Assembly: GCA_964036295.1 (NCBI GenBank)
Contig: OZ038473.1
Location: forward strand, 11,412,501-11,476,500
From: Plumapathes pennacea
Taxonomy: Eukaryota > Cnidaria > Anthozoa > Antipatharia > Myriopathidae
Length of the DNA: 64,000 nt
Reading direction: 5' to 3'
Positions 1-12,831 of this stretch are shown piece after piece. The notes under the pieces were generated by a model. It was not told the origin of the DNA. It searched no databases and saw only the letters and a list, made by a program, of their open reading frames with translations. A program made the position numbers and the translations under genes. The first letter of the stretch is position 1; each line of letters opens with the position of its first letter.

Positions 1-191
1 TGTCTCTTTCAAAGTCTCAATTTGAAAATCCGAAGTGGTGTACTCAAAGAAACCAGTGATTTTACTCTGAGGAGGAAAATCAAAATGGTCTCAAAACCTG
101 AACTTACAGACACAAGAAATAATTTCTGTGATCATCAATATTATTGATGCAGATCTCATATTTTTGTCCAGGGCAGTTTGGTAGAAGTCAG
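1..191. other. Sequence downstream of the SLF2 stop codon
   Basis: This short stretch lies 3' of the SLF2-like stop codon and would be its 3' UTR or downstream flank. I see no gene or repeat in it. An open frame that runs through it on the minus strand is in a different phase from the spliced SLF2 product and is not used. Confidence 0.5.
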
Positions 192-3100
192 TCAAGGGTA
201 ATTGGGTAATTTGCATGAGCAAGCCTTGGTTACCTCTTTGGTCGGCTGTAAACAGTTGATTAAGAACTTGAACTTTCCTAGCGTCCTCACAATGATGTCT
301 TTCACCTAAAAGTGACATAACTAATTAGTTCAGAACAGCATGTCCCTACTCCATACTAAAGTCTTTTATTTTTCTGATTTTAACCATATTTTACCATTCA
401 GTTTCTGAAGAACCAATTGTGCTGAAACCTGGAATACTTACTAATCCTGCAGAATGGCTAATGAAAAAGGAAAACAATATTTTGTACATTGTACCTTTGT
501 TCTGTTCATAAAGACAGCTCTAGGATCCTTGATATCTCCATTGATTTTCCGTAACTTGTTGAAGAGCTTTTCCAAGTTTGACTGCAGTGGAGGAAGCACT
601 TTTATCAATCTCACATTAATTCTCGCTTCTGTGCATCATTTCACACAAATTCTTCTCTGAATGCTTCTTGATTGAATGTGAGAATTTACAAAATATTATG
701 TCATGTGTTTAGGAGTGAAAGGGCTAAAGTTTTCTACCTTCTCGCTCCATGGAAGGTCTGGATTCCCAACAGCAAGGTCTAATAAAGAAATTATAGTGTG
801 CAGAAGGAAATAATCTGAATGATCCAGTGGCTTTATTTTGTCCACTAAGGACACCAACTCGGACAGCTGAAACAACAAGACAGCAATCAATCAATACTAA
901 TGAACAAGAAGTGGAGATGTGCGGACAAGTGGAGATGATGTGAAGAACAAACAGTAAAGGAACTGGGCAAAGGGCAATAAAACAATGAGAGAAGAACAAG
1001 GAAACAAAACCAGTCAGGGTCGTGCAATATTTAACCCTTTCACTCCCAAGAGTGATCAACTTCAATTTTCTCCTTCTGTTTCTCACCAGAAATATATCAT
1101 ATAGTAAGGAGAACTTGGTTTTTGATACTTTGCTAAGATGATAGCTGATTTAGCTATCAATTCTTTCTACATCATTCATATATTTTCCTCCTAAAAGGTT
1201 GGGAGAATCTGCATTTTGAACTTGGGAGTGAAAGGGTTAAAGAATATACACTGATCCCTACTTTGACTTCATCTGGTATTTCCAGAGTATCATCTTCAGC
1301 AGTTGACCTCTCAACTGTCTCATCCGCACTGTCAGGCACAAGAAATCTTGCAATAAACTTGCGGAGAAGAACCAGACTAAGCAAGCGCTGCAGATGTGTT
1401 CCCCGGCTAGACGGGGGCTGGATCTGAACCAGATGGAGGAGGTTATGATGGTGATCGCTCAGTTGTGGAATCACTTTGCACAGACTTCTCATCTGTGGTA
1501 ACCATAAAATATATATATATTATATTTTTTATTTACTAAATATATATATATTACTAAAGGTATAGTAAATAAGTTAAGAATGATTGTGCAATCTGAATCA
1601 TAGTGAATCAAGTGACCCTCACAGTTGTAAAGGGATAACCTGGAAAACAATTCAGGCTTCAACAAGAATTGAACCCATGGCCTCTGTGATAACAGTGCAA
1701 CACTAAGGTCATGATTTGATTCCCATTGAAGCCAGGTTTTTTTTTCTGGGCTATCCTAAGCTTGGCACTTGTTTCATAAAAGCGAGGGTCAGTTTCACTA
1801 ACATTCTATGTTCCACAGTTCACATACATGTGCTTCATCATGCATATCATAACAGAGAATTTGTAATCTGAGCTCAAAAGTCTTTACCTCCTCCTGTGAC
1901 TGGCTTTCCTCAAAGTTGTCCAAGATCGCAGCAATGCACATTTGAATGTCAAAAAGTGAGATTTGTAGCCGTAGGTCCAGCGAGATTCTACACAAAATAA
2001 TCATCAATTGATGAAGATCCTCTGTGCTGAAACTCTGAGGTCTCTTCTGAAGACAATAGGTGAGAAACTGTACCAACAAAGTAATGTTGCACACAGGAAA
2101 CCTCTCAAGATCAACCCCATTCTCAAGGGAAATCTCCATTGCTTCCTCAGTGGTGCTCAGTTCTTCCTTCATTAATCCAGGGCTGTTCCTTTTTAGAGGA
2201 TTTAGAGTACAATGGTTTGCTCCAAGAGTTACCAACACTTTTATCACTCTTTCTACACTTGGGGTCCACAACATGCCCCTGGTTCCCCTTGGGTTGTTGG
2301 GTGTGTCCTATTATGGAAATAATTAGAGTAAGTTCATTTGAATGATGGACGTACTATCATAAAAAAAAAAAACAAATCAGTGAAAAGAAAATATTTTGTA
2401 CTTGAGCTGGGACAAATATTTTGACATATATTGTCATTGGAAAAATGTTTGGCTCGAGATTTCATTACCTCTGTTCCAGCCCTAAGCAAAGCCCAGAGAA
2501 CTTGGAATGCAGAGTTTGTGATGACCTGCTCTGGATGAAAACACATGACCTGAAACAACCAATCAGCTATGGACTCTGGGCACAGCTTGATCATGTAGTG
2601 GTGCAGGATCCAGTTGCCGCACAGCAGCATGCGGACATTGCTTTTAGACATGGAGACAATGGTCGCCTCAAAAGATTTTTCCTGGACATCACTGAGTGTC
2701 AGTGGAATGTGTGAAAGCTGGGGAGAAGAAAAAATAATGACCAAAGAAAAAGGTCACTTCAGTTTAGAAATTCATGTTGGAACATGCGTCAATCTGTCAA
2801 AATTCACAGAGTCTTCATCAGAGCACACAGCACACTTTATTCTGTCCAACAGGTAGCTCAAGTGCCTTGCTTAGTGGAAATTGCATTAATTTCTACTACT
2901 AAATTCTATTTTTCTTACCATTGATGTTGGTTGGAAGTGGGGGAAGATGTTTTCTCCTGGCAGATCCTCTTGAAAGTCTTGCACTTCTTTCAGCAAGTTT
3001 TTCACTTCCGTAGGCAACTGGCATTCTTGCAAGTCCTTTCCATCTGACATAGAAACATAAAATAGCAAACGGATTTATGCACCTGCAATCTCTTCCACTC

Positions 3101-3944
3101 TGACAGGACATGACCAACAGCTGCAGACCATAGTTTTCTTTTGGCTCAAATATGAGCATTACTTACAACTGTCTCTAGCCCCTATAAGCAGAACCTCCTT
3201 ACTCTCCCCCCCTAAGAAGTGAGGAGAAAAAAGGCTCTGTTGAATTCATGTCACTTTTACATTGAGCAGGTGCCATTTGTTGCTAAGAAACAACAATCTT
3301 TCACACATCATATTCATGTCACTGTCATGTGCACATGGAGAAAAAGATCCTGTTTTATGCACTGGTGAAACTGGTCATGCTACGTAAGATGCGTCGTCAC
3401 AAGATGTAAGAAACTCCCCTCAAACACCCACGAAGAGATGACTTATATTTCTCTCAAAACATTCTAAAACTTGCATACCATCTTCCCCTACATCACTGGT
3501 CTCGTCATCATCACAGATGTCATCTGCCATGTTCCGCTTGAGTTTGCCCTCTAGTAATGCCTCCATTTCCGCCAGCTCCACATCTCGCTCCTTCCTACGT
3601 GACTTATCGGCCGTCAGCTTATCAAACGTCAGACGGTACCTATGGGCATCCCCTTTAGTTTGTTTGGAAAGTTGCAAAGGCGTCAGAGGGCTGCCAGTTG
3701 CTGGGGGAACAGCTTTCTCCGGTGTTAGCACCATAGGCCTTGCGCCTTTATCTAGGTTGCCCGTAAAACAGATGGATGGGGCCAGAAGGTCCTCATCATC
3801 ATCAGACTCCACTAAGGCATCAGAGTTGTCAGAAGTAAAGGATTCCAAACTTTTCGAGGTGCTTACACTTGAACCTTGGGAGTTTTCTTGTTCCTTGGGG
3901 TTGGTGGCGCTACCTTCATCAGTACTCACGGGTGAAGCAAACAT
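192..3944 (-). CDS. SLF2: SMC5-SMC6 complex localization factor 2 (SLF2/FAM178A-like)
   Basis: SLF2, with SLF1, recruits the SMC5/6 complex to damaged chromatin or stalled forks in the nucleus. Eight coding exons give an in-frame protein of 606 aa: 3479-3944, 2919-3043, 2469-2717, 1888-2307, 1262-1492, 738-866, 495-581, 192-305. The N-terminus is acidic and Ser-rich (for example ESDDDEDLLAP) and the rest is a helical conserved domain. Family-like segments, compared with my memory of the vertebrate protein, include HNLLHLVQIQPPSSRG, NLEKLFNKLRKINGDIKD, and the last exon VKDIIVRTLGKF, which lines up with the vertebrate VKDLVARIHGKW. The last exon starts at the acceptor just after 305 and is read in a frame other than the longest local ORF. 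The protein is about half the human length, so the long disordered N-terminus is short or encoded elsewhere. The alternative exon-7 acceptor at 628 gives a stop and was not used. Confidence 0.88.
1031..1240. mobile_element. MITE family A, complete copy (SLF2 intron)
   Basis: This 210-bp element starts with ttaaccctttcactcc and ends with the reverse complement (gggagtgaaagggttaa). Its inside matches other copies in the window (tctcaccagaaatat, aaggagaacttgg, tgatagctgattta, ggttgggagaatctgc). It has no coding capacity and lies between SLF2 exons 5 and 6. It is the reference copy for the family. Confidence 0.85.
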
Positions 3945-4432
3945 TGCTTCTATTCTGGTTTATTTGAAAGGCCTTCACTTGTACTTCAACATCCTTGTGT
4001 ACTATACAACATAGGCATAAAAGTATTAAACAAACAAAGGTGAGTAGTCATGTCTGGAGGTATTCTATTTCTCTTTTCGGGTAAAGATTCATTTCCTGGG
4101 AGTCTGTTTCGATCTGTACAGGGAGGAAACTGTATGACCCACATGCATGCATGGTCACTTGTGACAAAAATAGTGCGCCCAAAGCAAGGAACATCCAACA
4201 ACTTTGCACTTATACTGGAGAATTAAGATAAACTGAGACCTCACATAACAGTTAATCTTTAAAACGCATCCTTACCCACTCCAAAAGACTCCTTTTCAGC
4301 GAAATAAAGAAGGGAAGTATTTCAAACATTCATATTCGCGCCAATTGTTCTCCTAAGCACTCCATGTAACGCACCACAACTTGTCCCAGGGGCTCACCAC
4401 TGGCCACTTTGACCAGAGGCTCATAAACAAAT
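3945..4432. promoter_or_regulatory. SLF2 / TTC33 bidirectional promoter interval
   Basis: The two start codons face away from each other across 488 bp, so both promoters and 5' UTRs must lie here or overlap the first exons. No TATA box stands out. The TTC33 start sits in an aatATGGCGAC context resembling a YY1-type start element. Confidence 0.5.
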
Positions 4433-6127
4433 ATGGCGACTACCTTTGGCTGGAAAAGAAAAGCTGGGAATTTGCCTCGTAAACGAGCGGCAGCTTTCGA
4501 TGAAAGCGAACACAAGGATGACGAGGATAAAGATATGCCTTTTGAGGTTGACTGGCGAATGCTTATTCCCAAGCCTAAGGGAGCCATGTTGGAAGATATT
4601 CGAATGAAAAGTCGTCGTTTGAAGGATGAAGGAGCAGCTCTGGCGGAACAAAGAAGGTCAGCTATTTCCTCCAGTCACCCCCCCCCCCCCCCCCCCCCCC
4701 CCCTTTCCACCTCTACCCCTACCCCTCTCACGCCTTTTGTCTTCCGCCGTACTGTTAATGTGTATTGTAGATTCTGGGAAGCCATTACACGATGGAATGA
4801 AGCCATTTCTTTGACACCAGACGATGAAAAGCTTCACGAAATGAAATCCCAGGTAATGACCTAATGCCTTCTCAAATATCAATATAGCGTATTGCTTAAT
4901 AAATAGATCAGCTGATAGTGGCCAGGTTGGCTAATAAAGGTGGATCCAGGATTTAGTGATTGGGAGGAGGGGTTAGAGCAGGTTCATATTAGGCTCCCTG
5001 AAATGGCATTTCCTGGATTTTCAAGGTACTTTTGAGCAAAATGAAGCATTCAAACATGCCATTTTGCATAATACTATGAGTGAGTCAAAGAGGGGTTTGG
5101 CTGACCAAGCCACTCCTTCCTTCTCAAACATATCCCCTGGATCTGCCACAGAGTTGGCAAGGGATCCAACATACTGCTTACCAGTTATTATGTTTTTTTC
5201 AGGTCCTGATGGAATTAAATGAGCTTTTCCCAGCAATCCAAGCAGCAGAAAAAGCAGTAACTATAAACCCACTGTGGGCCATAGGGCATCAGAGCCTGGG
5301 GCGAGCTCAGCTTGGTTTTGGAGAAATTGAATTGGTTAGTCATCCTTCATTTTGATGTTTTTTTTTTCTTGTTATTGAGGGAAGCTTTTTACAGCATTCT
5401 ACAAACAAAAAGGAAAGCAAGTTTCAGAAAAATGGATCATTATAGACCATCTTGTTTTGTACATACATTATTATGAGCATCTTGTATTCACAGTTGCACC
5501 TAATATTTAAACTTTCCCATCTTTGCAAACCTGCAGGCCTTGAAGAGTTTCTCCAAAGCAGTTCACTTACAACCAGACATTCCTGAGGTGAGTTAATTTG
5601 TTGTGTATGACAATTTCTGAATTGTATTAGAAAATAAGACATAATGCAAGAACTTCTATATGAAAATTATTGCATGAATTATGTAAACACGTTTGCACTA
5701 GGCCTCATTTTAACCCTTTCACTCCTAAGTTCAAAATGCATATTCTCCTAACTATTTATGAAGAAAACATATAAGTGATGTAGTGAGAGTTGATAGTTTT
5801 ATCAGCTTTCATCTGAGCAAGGTATCAAAAGTCAAGTTCTCCATATTGTTTGTCTCTGGATGAGGAAGTGAAGGAGAAAACTGAAGTTGATCAGTAGTAA
5901 AAGGGTTAAGACGGAAGAAAAAAGCAACTTAGAAATAGCCATTGACCTTTGAGGAAGTCTTATTTTTTCCTCAAACACAGATGTGGAGTGATGACCTGCT
6001 CTGGGCTAAAAAACTGAAGGAACAAAAACAAAATAATGAGAAAACTGAAGAAACGAAAGAAAATGTAGCAGAGTACTTCTACTCGGAGGAGGAAGGACTT
6101 GTTTTTAAAGACAAAGAAACAACTTGA
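4433..6127 (+). CDS. TTC33: Tetratricopeptide repeat protein 33 (TTC33-like)
   Basis: This small TPR protein has a poorly known function; the human protein is also called osmosis-responsive factor. Five coding exons (4433-4656, 4771-4852, 5203-5334, 5537-5587, 5981-6127) join in phase to 211 aa. The start is the first ATG of a frame beginning TFGWKRK, matching the family N-terminus (SFGWKRK). A KDEGAALAE motif precedes TPR helices in exons 2-4 (WNEAISLTPDDEKLHEMKSQ, LGRAQLGFGEIE, FSKAVHLQPDIPE). The last exon has the family WxxDLxWAxxLxEQ pattern and a charged tail. The human protein is 262 aa, so the C-terminal tail is shorter here. Intron 1 contains a 26-bp poly-C run. Confidence 0.93.
4678..4703. 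repeat. Poly-C homopolymer tract
   Basis: About 26 consecutive C sit in TTC33 intron 1 just after the donor, followed by a C/T-rich stretch to about 4735. Length in the assembly may be unreliable. Confidence 0.9.
5710..5909. mobile_element. MITE family A copy, inverted (TTC33 intron 4)
   Basis: About 200 bp with terminal ttaaccctttcactcc and aaaagggttaa. The interior matches the reverse complement of the 1031-1240 copy (ttcaaaatgcatattctcc, gagcaaggtatcaaaagtcaagttctcc, gaaggagaaaactgaagttgatca). Confidence 0.8.
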
Positions 6128-6907
6128 AAACAGACTCTGCAGAGCAACAGAAATAGGTGCAAACCAAGTATGGCGAGCAGGCACAAAGTCCAGCCCACAG
6201 TGCAATCCTTATGGGATGTTACTAAGTGTCATTCATCAGACTTAGTAGAACTTGGAAGAGGTTGGATGTTATCAAAGGTGGCCTTAAACCTTCTAGTCCA
6301 ATGAGTGCAGATCAAAGGCAAACATCTCCTTCTCAAGACATGGTCAGCTGTTCATGGTCTGGAAAATGGCAGGTGATCTCTTGCTTCGGTTTAGACTGCA
6401 GAAACAGCCATAAAGACAGATTCAGAACCATTGTAGCATCATTATTGGAGAACACTGGGTTACTCACAAACACAAGGTGTGGTAGAGATGTACAGTACAA
6501 GGCGATAATGAAATATCTTGGACTTCAGAGGGTCTGAGATTCACTATGAATAAAGAGTAAAGGTATTGAAAGCAATGGTATGATGTTATCATATTGTTAA
6601 ATTTTAATCAGATTACCAGAGTGATCTGATCTACTTTTAATTATTACAAATTATTATGGTTTTAGATAATTTAACTCAATAAACACCTCCTAACAAAAAT
6701 CCATATCTCCAGTCACAACACTTCATACAACAAGGTCATAATGTTCATAGCAATGACTTGAATGTCTGACCCAGTTTCATTTGCTGCAGCATTTGCCAAC
6801 TCTTTTCCCAAACCTCTAAAAATACATTAGATAGTTAGACTGGTATCTCCTTGTAAGGTGAACAGCCTTTTGAGCCCTGATTTCAACAAAACATCATTGT
6901 CCACCCC
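6128..6907. other. Convergent 3' regions of TTC33 and TTI1
   Basis: TTC33 and TTI1 converge here. An AATAAA at about 6548-6553 on the plus strand is a plausible TTC33 polyadenylation signal, which would put the open frame at 6226-6537 in its 3' UTR. No other gene is supported. Confidence 0.5.
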
Positions 6908-9900
6908 TCACAGCTTTCCAAGCAGCATCTTCACATTCTCTGAGTACTCATTTACAGGCCCCACTCCACCCAACTTGACAGCTGTGAACATGGAGTGTGG
7001 GGGACTGTGTTCTTTGGGGCAGTAGAGGTCATTTAAGGTGAGCCACATGTGGTCAGGTTCCAGCAAGATAAACTTCTTGAATGTTTGCACAGCTGCCTGT
7101 TTGGTGGAGGTATAAAATAACATAGTAAATGTCTGGTCATACATCTTTGACAGGGTCACATTTCATACTGCAAAATGTACATGGTGATAATAATAATAAT
7201 AATTTGAAGATCTGTCAAATAGACAAATTATGGGGAAAGCAAACAAAAATCCTCAAATCATCCCTTAGGCTCCTTCACCGTTCTCAGTATTACTCATACA
7301 TTATTATGTTACACAGACTGTAAAACATGAAATCAAAATAAACCCCATTCTTGTTCTGGTACAGACTATTTGAGTTTACAGTAAAAAAAAAACTGGAAAG
7401 GGCTGTATCTGACCTGTTGCAACTGCTTAGGTTGTCTACAACTCAGATATAGTGCACAAGTGCAGGCAACATGATTCAGGTCAATCTCACTGATCTCCAG
7501 TTGCTGACAGAGACGACCCAATCCTGTCAGCATTGCCTCCTGTAAATGGCATGCGTGAGTGTGCGAGTAGGCAGGCCCAGCTTTCATGCTTGTAGGGCCC
7601 TGCATGTCCAGGAATGAAGTCAGTAGTGGTATTACATCCTTGAGGACTCGGCGGCGCATGAAATCCCCAGATGCTTCAGCCATTGTGCACAGCACCTGCA
7701 CAGCCTTGACTGTTACAATCTGCAGTGTAACAAAATGTACTAAGCAATGAGCATAATAAAGTTATGATGACTTATTCACTCCTCGGCTCATATTACAAAA
7801 TCTCCTAACCAACCAAGAGGAAAATGTGTATGTGATGTAGTGAGAATTGCTAATTCAATCATGAATCAATAATGCTTTGTCTGTTGTCATTGACCAAACT
7901 AAGGGTTCATCATAGAATAAATAGAGGAGAATGCCGGTTTCTCATGCCCAGGAATAGGGACTCTGAAGCCAAACTGGAAAAATTAATTAAAAGACAAATC
8001 CATTACACAAGGCAGTGCTTTGATAAACAATGAGACAAAGGTTGGGTAGAACTTGAAGACAATAAAGAATTCATCAGTAATATTTTTTTACAAAACACAA
8101 AGTTATTATTTGCTTGATTTCTGAACACAAACTGTAAGACAACGTCCACATCACATCACCTGCTCCTTGTCTTTGAACCTCCTCACCATGGCTGGCCACA
8201 GTCTGTGAATCATGGGGAGCAACTGATTCTCTGCATTGCATAAGGCCAAGACACCATTCTGCACAGTATCTAACACCAACAGACGGAGCCATGCAGACTT
8301 GGCTGGCAAGAAATGGATGCACTTCTCTAGAACCTGATGGATAAAGATTCGATGCTTAGTAAATGTATTGTTACCATAATATTCATGAATATTTCCCAGC
8401 TGAAACACAGTTTTTAATTCCCTTACTCAACCCCTAACACAAAGCCACAATGTGCAGTTGGGGTTTGTGATGAATCTCAAACAAATCTCAACTCACGAAT
8501 TTTTACAAATTCCTCCCATTTTTCCATTTTTCCATGTATGCCTGACGCCTCCTGACGGCAGGCCCACAAGCAGTTCCCGTTTTACTTTGCAGAAACAGGA
8601 GCTGCTCTTGGGTCTGCTATCAGGAGGTTAGACATTACCAGTACCCCAAAATCTTGGAGACAATCTGTGCTCAATAATAAACAGTGCCCATCTCACCTGT
8701 GTAATGTATGTCACATGCAGTGGAATTTCTGGAGCCTGGTCAGACTCAAAGCCAGCACCTTCGTCCTCCACTTCATCTGCCTCCTGAACTTCCTGTGTGT
8801 CTTTCAGATTTAAATCTTCTGGATGAACTTCGCCAAGAGCCATCTGCTTCCTCTTGTGATAATCCAAAAAGAACTGCCTGATGTCTTCAGGGGAGGCTTT
8901 TTCAAAATTATCTGGTACATCCAGTTCTGCTTCAGGGGTGATGGAAGTTGACTGTACAGAGAACAACCAGCAGAGGTAAAAAAAGAATATTTCAGGGCTG
9001 TTTGTTTAAAGAGAACATGGCAGTTCCTTCTACAGAGTTTGAGATTTACTTGAAAGTTGAGAAATTTACTTGAAAGGTAGACTCATAATGTATACAATGG
9101 AAAACCAGCTCTAAAGAGAACTAGATTGACTGCACTTGGATGTGCGAAAGCTAGGCACCTTGAAAGAATAATTCTTTGAAGCAGACGTATTGAGCATGAG
9201 CCCTTCCTCTGAGCAAATTACAAAGGGCTAGCGCTCGAAACATCAGCTTCAAATTCTTTCATGGCATCCAGCTTTCACACATCGACCCTCAGTTGATCCA
9301 AGTCAGAAATGTATAGCGACTTTGATACATGTAAGCATAAACATCTAGAGCTAAACCTCCTCACTTACTGTGTTCTTTGTTCCTTCTCTTTGGCTGTCAT
9401 CAGTTTTATCTGACATTGGAAACCACCGCTTCACTGAACAAATCAGAACATTCAGAACCTTGAATAAGGAGTACAACAGCTGATCTGGATAAATGTCAAT
9501 TACTGCAAAAATGTCTGTCAGTGTGTCCTCTATAATAGAAAGGATGCTTGCATTGCTGAACTGAATCATGACACGAAGGACACAAGGAGCTTGCTGGTTC
9601 ACAAACACATACTTCAAATTCAGTGAGATGGCATTCACCAGGTAGTCCGCATTTGCCGCGATCAATTCGCCAATGGATGCATGACCACAGCTCTGGCAAA
9701 TTTGCAGAAGAGTTCCATATGCAGACCGACTTACAGTGGCATTGTCATCGCCCAACTTGGACATCACTGGGTAGATTGTACTCATCAGGAAAGGTCCAAA
9801 TTTGTTGTCTGGTACCTGAGTGAGTATGCCTATACCTTCCAGAAGCAGGCAAGTGAGTTGAATGTTGCTGTTCAACACCTCAAAGGACAAGCCCGTTGCC

Positions 9901-12831
9901 AATCTCTCTCTTCCTATGATAGTTAAATCTTGGGTGTTGACTTTCTCAGAGGATGACTGAATGTTGGATTGATTAGCAGTCGGTCGGTTCAAGTTGCAGT
10001 CTGCAGTGTATTCTGTGAGAAGGAGTTCCATTGTCCCATCCAGTTCAGAAGTAGAATTATCTCCTTTTTGCAAGTCATCTGTGACAGAGTACAAGAAAAT
10101 AAAACTTGTGAGATATATTGACCCATCAACACTTGAAGATAAAAAAAATTGATAAATATCCTCTACAGACTCACTATTCAACACATACTACTTTAATATT
10201 ACATACACTGCAATCTCTCCCACATATGGCTTGTCTGCTGTCTTTCCATGAACTCAAATCATTCCTCATCTCCCCAAACTCACATTAATCTTCTAAAGCT
10301 ACAGCAGAACTCCACCATCTTGAACTTGGTTATACTGAACTCCTTGCTATCTTGAACAGATTCTGAACTTGGTAGAAATTTCCCTTGGTAGAACCCTGCT
10401 ATCTTAATTCCCTGCCATCTCAAACTATTTCTTGCTTCCCTTGAGAGTTCAAGATAGTGGGGTTCTACTCAGTTGTACACCTTCTTATCATAAAAAACTT
10501 ACCCATGAAAACACCAGCACCCTCATCAACCCCCAAATGTCCCTTCACAATGTGATTGAGAACAAACACAGCTTGTTTCTGTTGAGTCTGTGACTTATGA
10601 AACAAGTCAACAAAGTGATCCACAAGGAGAGGAAGGTTGCCATGGTGACCAAGCAAGCAACACAGCTGACTCACAGCTGCGTAAATCCTTTCATCTGTAA
10701 AGTGTTTGAACCGATACTTGAGGTACTTCCTGGCCATGAACTGGACTGCAGGGAAAGACAGCGGATTCTCTCCCTTGGTGTCCGACGGCAAGACAGCAGT
10801 TTCAGAGATTGATGATGTCTTCTCTTCAACAATTCCAACGTCAGACAAATCAAGCTCAAGAATCTACAACGAGTATGATAAATACATGATTTTATGATCC
10901 ACTTAAAATAAACAACTACAGCATAAAATAATACTATTTTGCTGATGTGTACCTGCATCAGTGCAAGGGAAAGTCTCTTGAGATGAGCAGCAGAGTTTAA
11001 CAGATTGTTGACACTCTTCCCCAGTAAACTGAGGTATCCAACCACAAGGTTAACTGTCTGCAGCTTCTTGCTATCATCAGCTGTCCGCATTATCAGTTGA
11101 GGCAAAGAAGTTAAGAGGGCATGCAGGTTTTCTTCACACAGTGATCTCAGAGAAGTTGATGCTATGATGGAAGTAAAATTAAACCAAAGGCAGCTTGTGA
11201 GAAAATATGTGATAGAAAATAACTCACTACTCTCACACTGTCAAGATTACTTTTAACCCTTTCACTCCAAAAATCAAAATGCAGATTCTCCCAACCTTTT
11301 AAGAGGAAACTGTATGAAGAATGTAGTGAGAATTGATAGCTAAATCAGCTATCATCTTAGCAAGGTATCAAAAGCCAAGTTCTCCTTACTGTATGATATC
11401 TTTGTGCTGCCAAAACTGAAGGAGAAAATTGAACTTGATCACTCTTAGGAGTAAAAGGGTTAAATAAAACAACTCATGTCCTCATGACATAAAAGAACTT
11501 GTATAGTGGAGAACTTTTATCAACTGCCTGTTCCCCTCCAGCTCCTTCTCCCTTGCACACATTTTGTTAAATATCTTACCACTTTGAATTTTGCTGCATG
11601 AGAATTCTCTCAACACTGACTTGCTGCGAGATGAGACTTGAGGGAATTCATCCCTGGTTAGGCCAACTAACAAATCCACAAGAACAGGGACACATGGCTG
11701 AATGGATACAGCACAACTGCTAAGCAACTTGTTGGCAAACTCGACAAGACAGAGGCGCACCTTCAAGTTTGAGTGACTTACCACTGTCCCAAGCCTCTCT
11801 ATCAGAATCTTTAACTTTCCCGCAGTATCTGCTCGCCAATCCCGAGTTATCTGAACTCTTAGACCATTAGCCTTGTTCTGTACTGTTCTTGCATCAGAGA
11901 CAAACATTTCGGCATCCTCACTGCTATGACTTGGTCCGTTATTTTCACCATTTTGTATAACAAGGCCTGCAAGTTGGGATATCACACCTTCATCACCAGA
12001 GGATTGTTCAGGAAGGTGTTGATCAGTCATCACCAGGGAGACAACGTCACCCCACAAGTCAAGTGCAGCCGTCAGAACGCCGTGACCCTGCCTAGAGTCT
12101 CCTGTAATTAACTTACACACCTTCGTTGAAATGCCAGGTAAAAATGATGCGAAAGAAACAGCAGCAGAGGAACTTACACTCGCCTTCAATTCTACCTCGA
12201 CATCTTGATCCTCCTTATCATGTCCTCCCCGAACAACTTCAGCACAAAATGCAAGTTTCCTAAGGCAGTTAAGAGCAGTAACTTGTACACTCCGAGCCTT
12301 CTCGTGCTCGGCAAGAGCAAGCAAAACCCACACCGCATGACCAAGAACAGGAAGGAATTTTGTCGAGTACAAAGATGCCTTTAATGCGATAGCAGTGGAG
12401 TCCAAGACACAAGTCAAACAGCTGACAACTGCCAGTTTGAGCTCCTCAGATAAATCCGCTCTGTAACGTAGCTGTTCATCTTTGGCGCTCAAAATCATTA
12501 ACAGGAAGGTGAAGATCTCCTGGAATCGGTGTAAATCGTCCATACCTGTTCGAGCAATCAACACTTCTGTACACTCGACAGCAGCCTGTTTCAGCTCGTT
12601 TGAGCTGTTAGGATGCTGCATAGCAAGCTTCAAAGGGAAGATTGTAAAATCAAACAACACCCGCAAGTGGTCCGCTTGAACTTTCACGAGCATTTCAGCC
12701 AAGTCACCGACGTTTCTTGCGGTTGGTTCCTTGGAAAGCTTTACGCAGACAGGCTGCAACCGACGAAATGAGTCTGATGGATCGACTGCAGTCATCTCTG
12801 GTGGAGTACAATCTCTAGTAGCGTCTTGCAA
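6908..12831 (-). CDS. TTI1: TELO2-interacting protein 1 (TTI1-like)
   Basis: TTI1 is the HEAT-repeat scaffold of the TELO2-TTI1-TTI2 (TTT) complex, which works with HSP90 to stabilise newly made PIKK kinases such as mTOR, ATM and ATR. Eight coding exons (11580-12831, 10953-11161, 10503-10863, 9369-10078, 8697-8951, 8160-8333, 7414-7719, 6908-7096) join in frame to 1151 aa, against 1089 in human. Conserved segments are LQPVCVKLSKEPT near the N-terminus, FASFLPGIST, the exon-3 segment ILELDLSDVGIVEE, FKHFTDERIYAAVSQLC, NADYLVNAISLNLKY, and the C-terminal WLTLNDLYCP. The whole protein reads as an alpha-solenoid with acidic linkers. A second Met at residue 13 could be the start. Introns carry MITE copies. 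Confidence 0.95.
7776..7870. mobile_element. MITE family A fragment (TTI1 intron)
   Basis: A truncated copy: cactcctcggctcatatt, aatctcctaaccaacc, gatgtagtgagaattg follow the interior of family A, but the right part has been lost. Confidence 0.55.
9215..9300. repeat. Dispersed repeat with 'gctagcgctcgaaac' core
   Basis: The segment gggctagcgctcgaaacatcagct followed by ttcaaattctttcatggc and tttcacacatcgacc recurs, slightly changed, at about 31035-31110 and, as the core only, at 38880-38910. It is a dispersed non-coding repeat in a TTI1 intron. Confidence 0.65.
10302..10472. mobile_element. MITE family B copy (TTI1 intron)
   Basis: About 170 bp with inverted ends: agcagaactccaccatcttg at the left and caagatagtggggttctact at the right. 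The interior has repeated 'ctatcttgaac' and 'ttggtagaaccctgctatct' motifs, which recur at 18678-18832 and more weakly at 33740-33930 and 38745-38830. Confidence 0.7.
11253..11463. mobile_element. MITE family A copy, inverted (TTI1 intron 1)
   Basis: 211 bp bounded by ttaaccctttcactcc and aaaagggttaa. The interior runs as the reverse complement of the 1031-1240 copy (caaaatgcagattctcccaa, gatagctaaatcagctatca, gccaagttctccttactgta). Confidence 0.85.

Noticed and set aside
724..1086. 120-codon minus-strand ORF beginning MRNRRRKLKLI
   Set aside because: Its start lies inside MITE family A, and the same N-terminus recurs at 32051-32320 for the same reason. The true SLF2 exon here is in another frame.
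3517..4014. 165-codon plus-strand ORF
   Set aside because: Antisense shadow of SLF2 exon 1, Ser-rich because the sense strand is rich in acidic and Ser codons.
6226..6537. 103-codon plus-strand ORF after TTC33
   Set aside because: It lies between the TTC33 stop and a plausible polyadenylation signal, so it is most likely 3' UTR. No domain seen.
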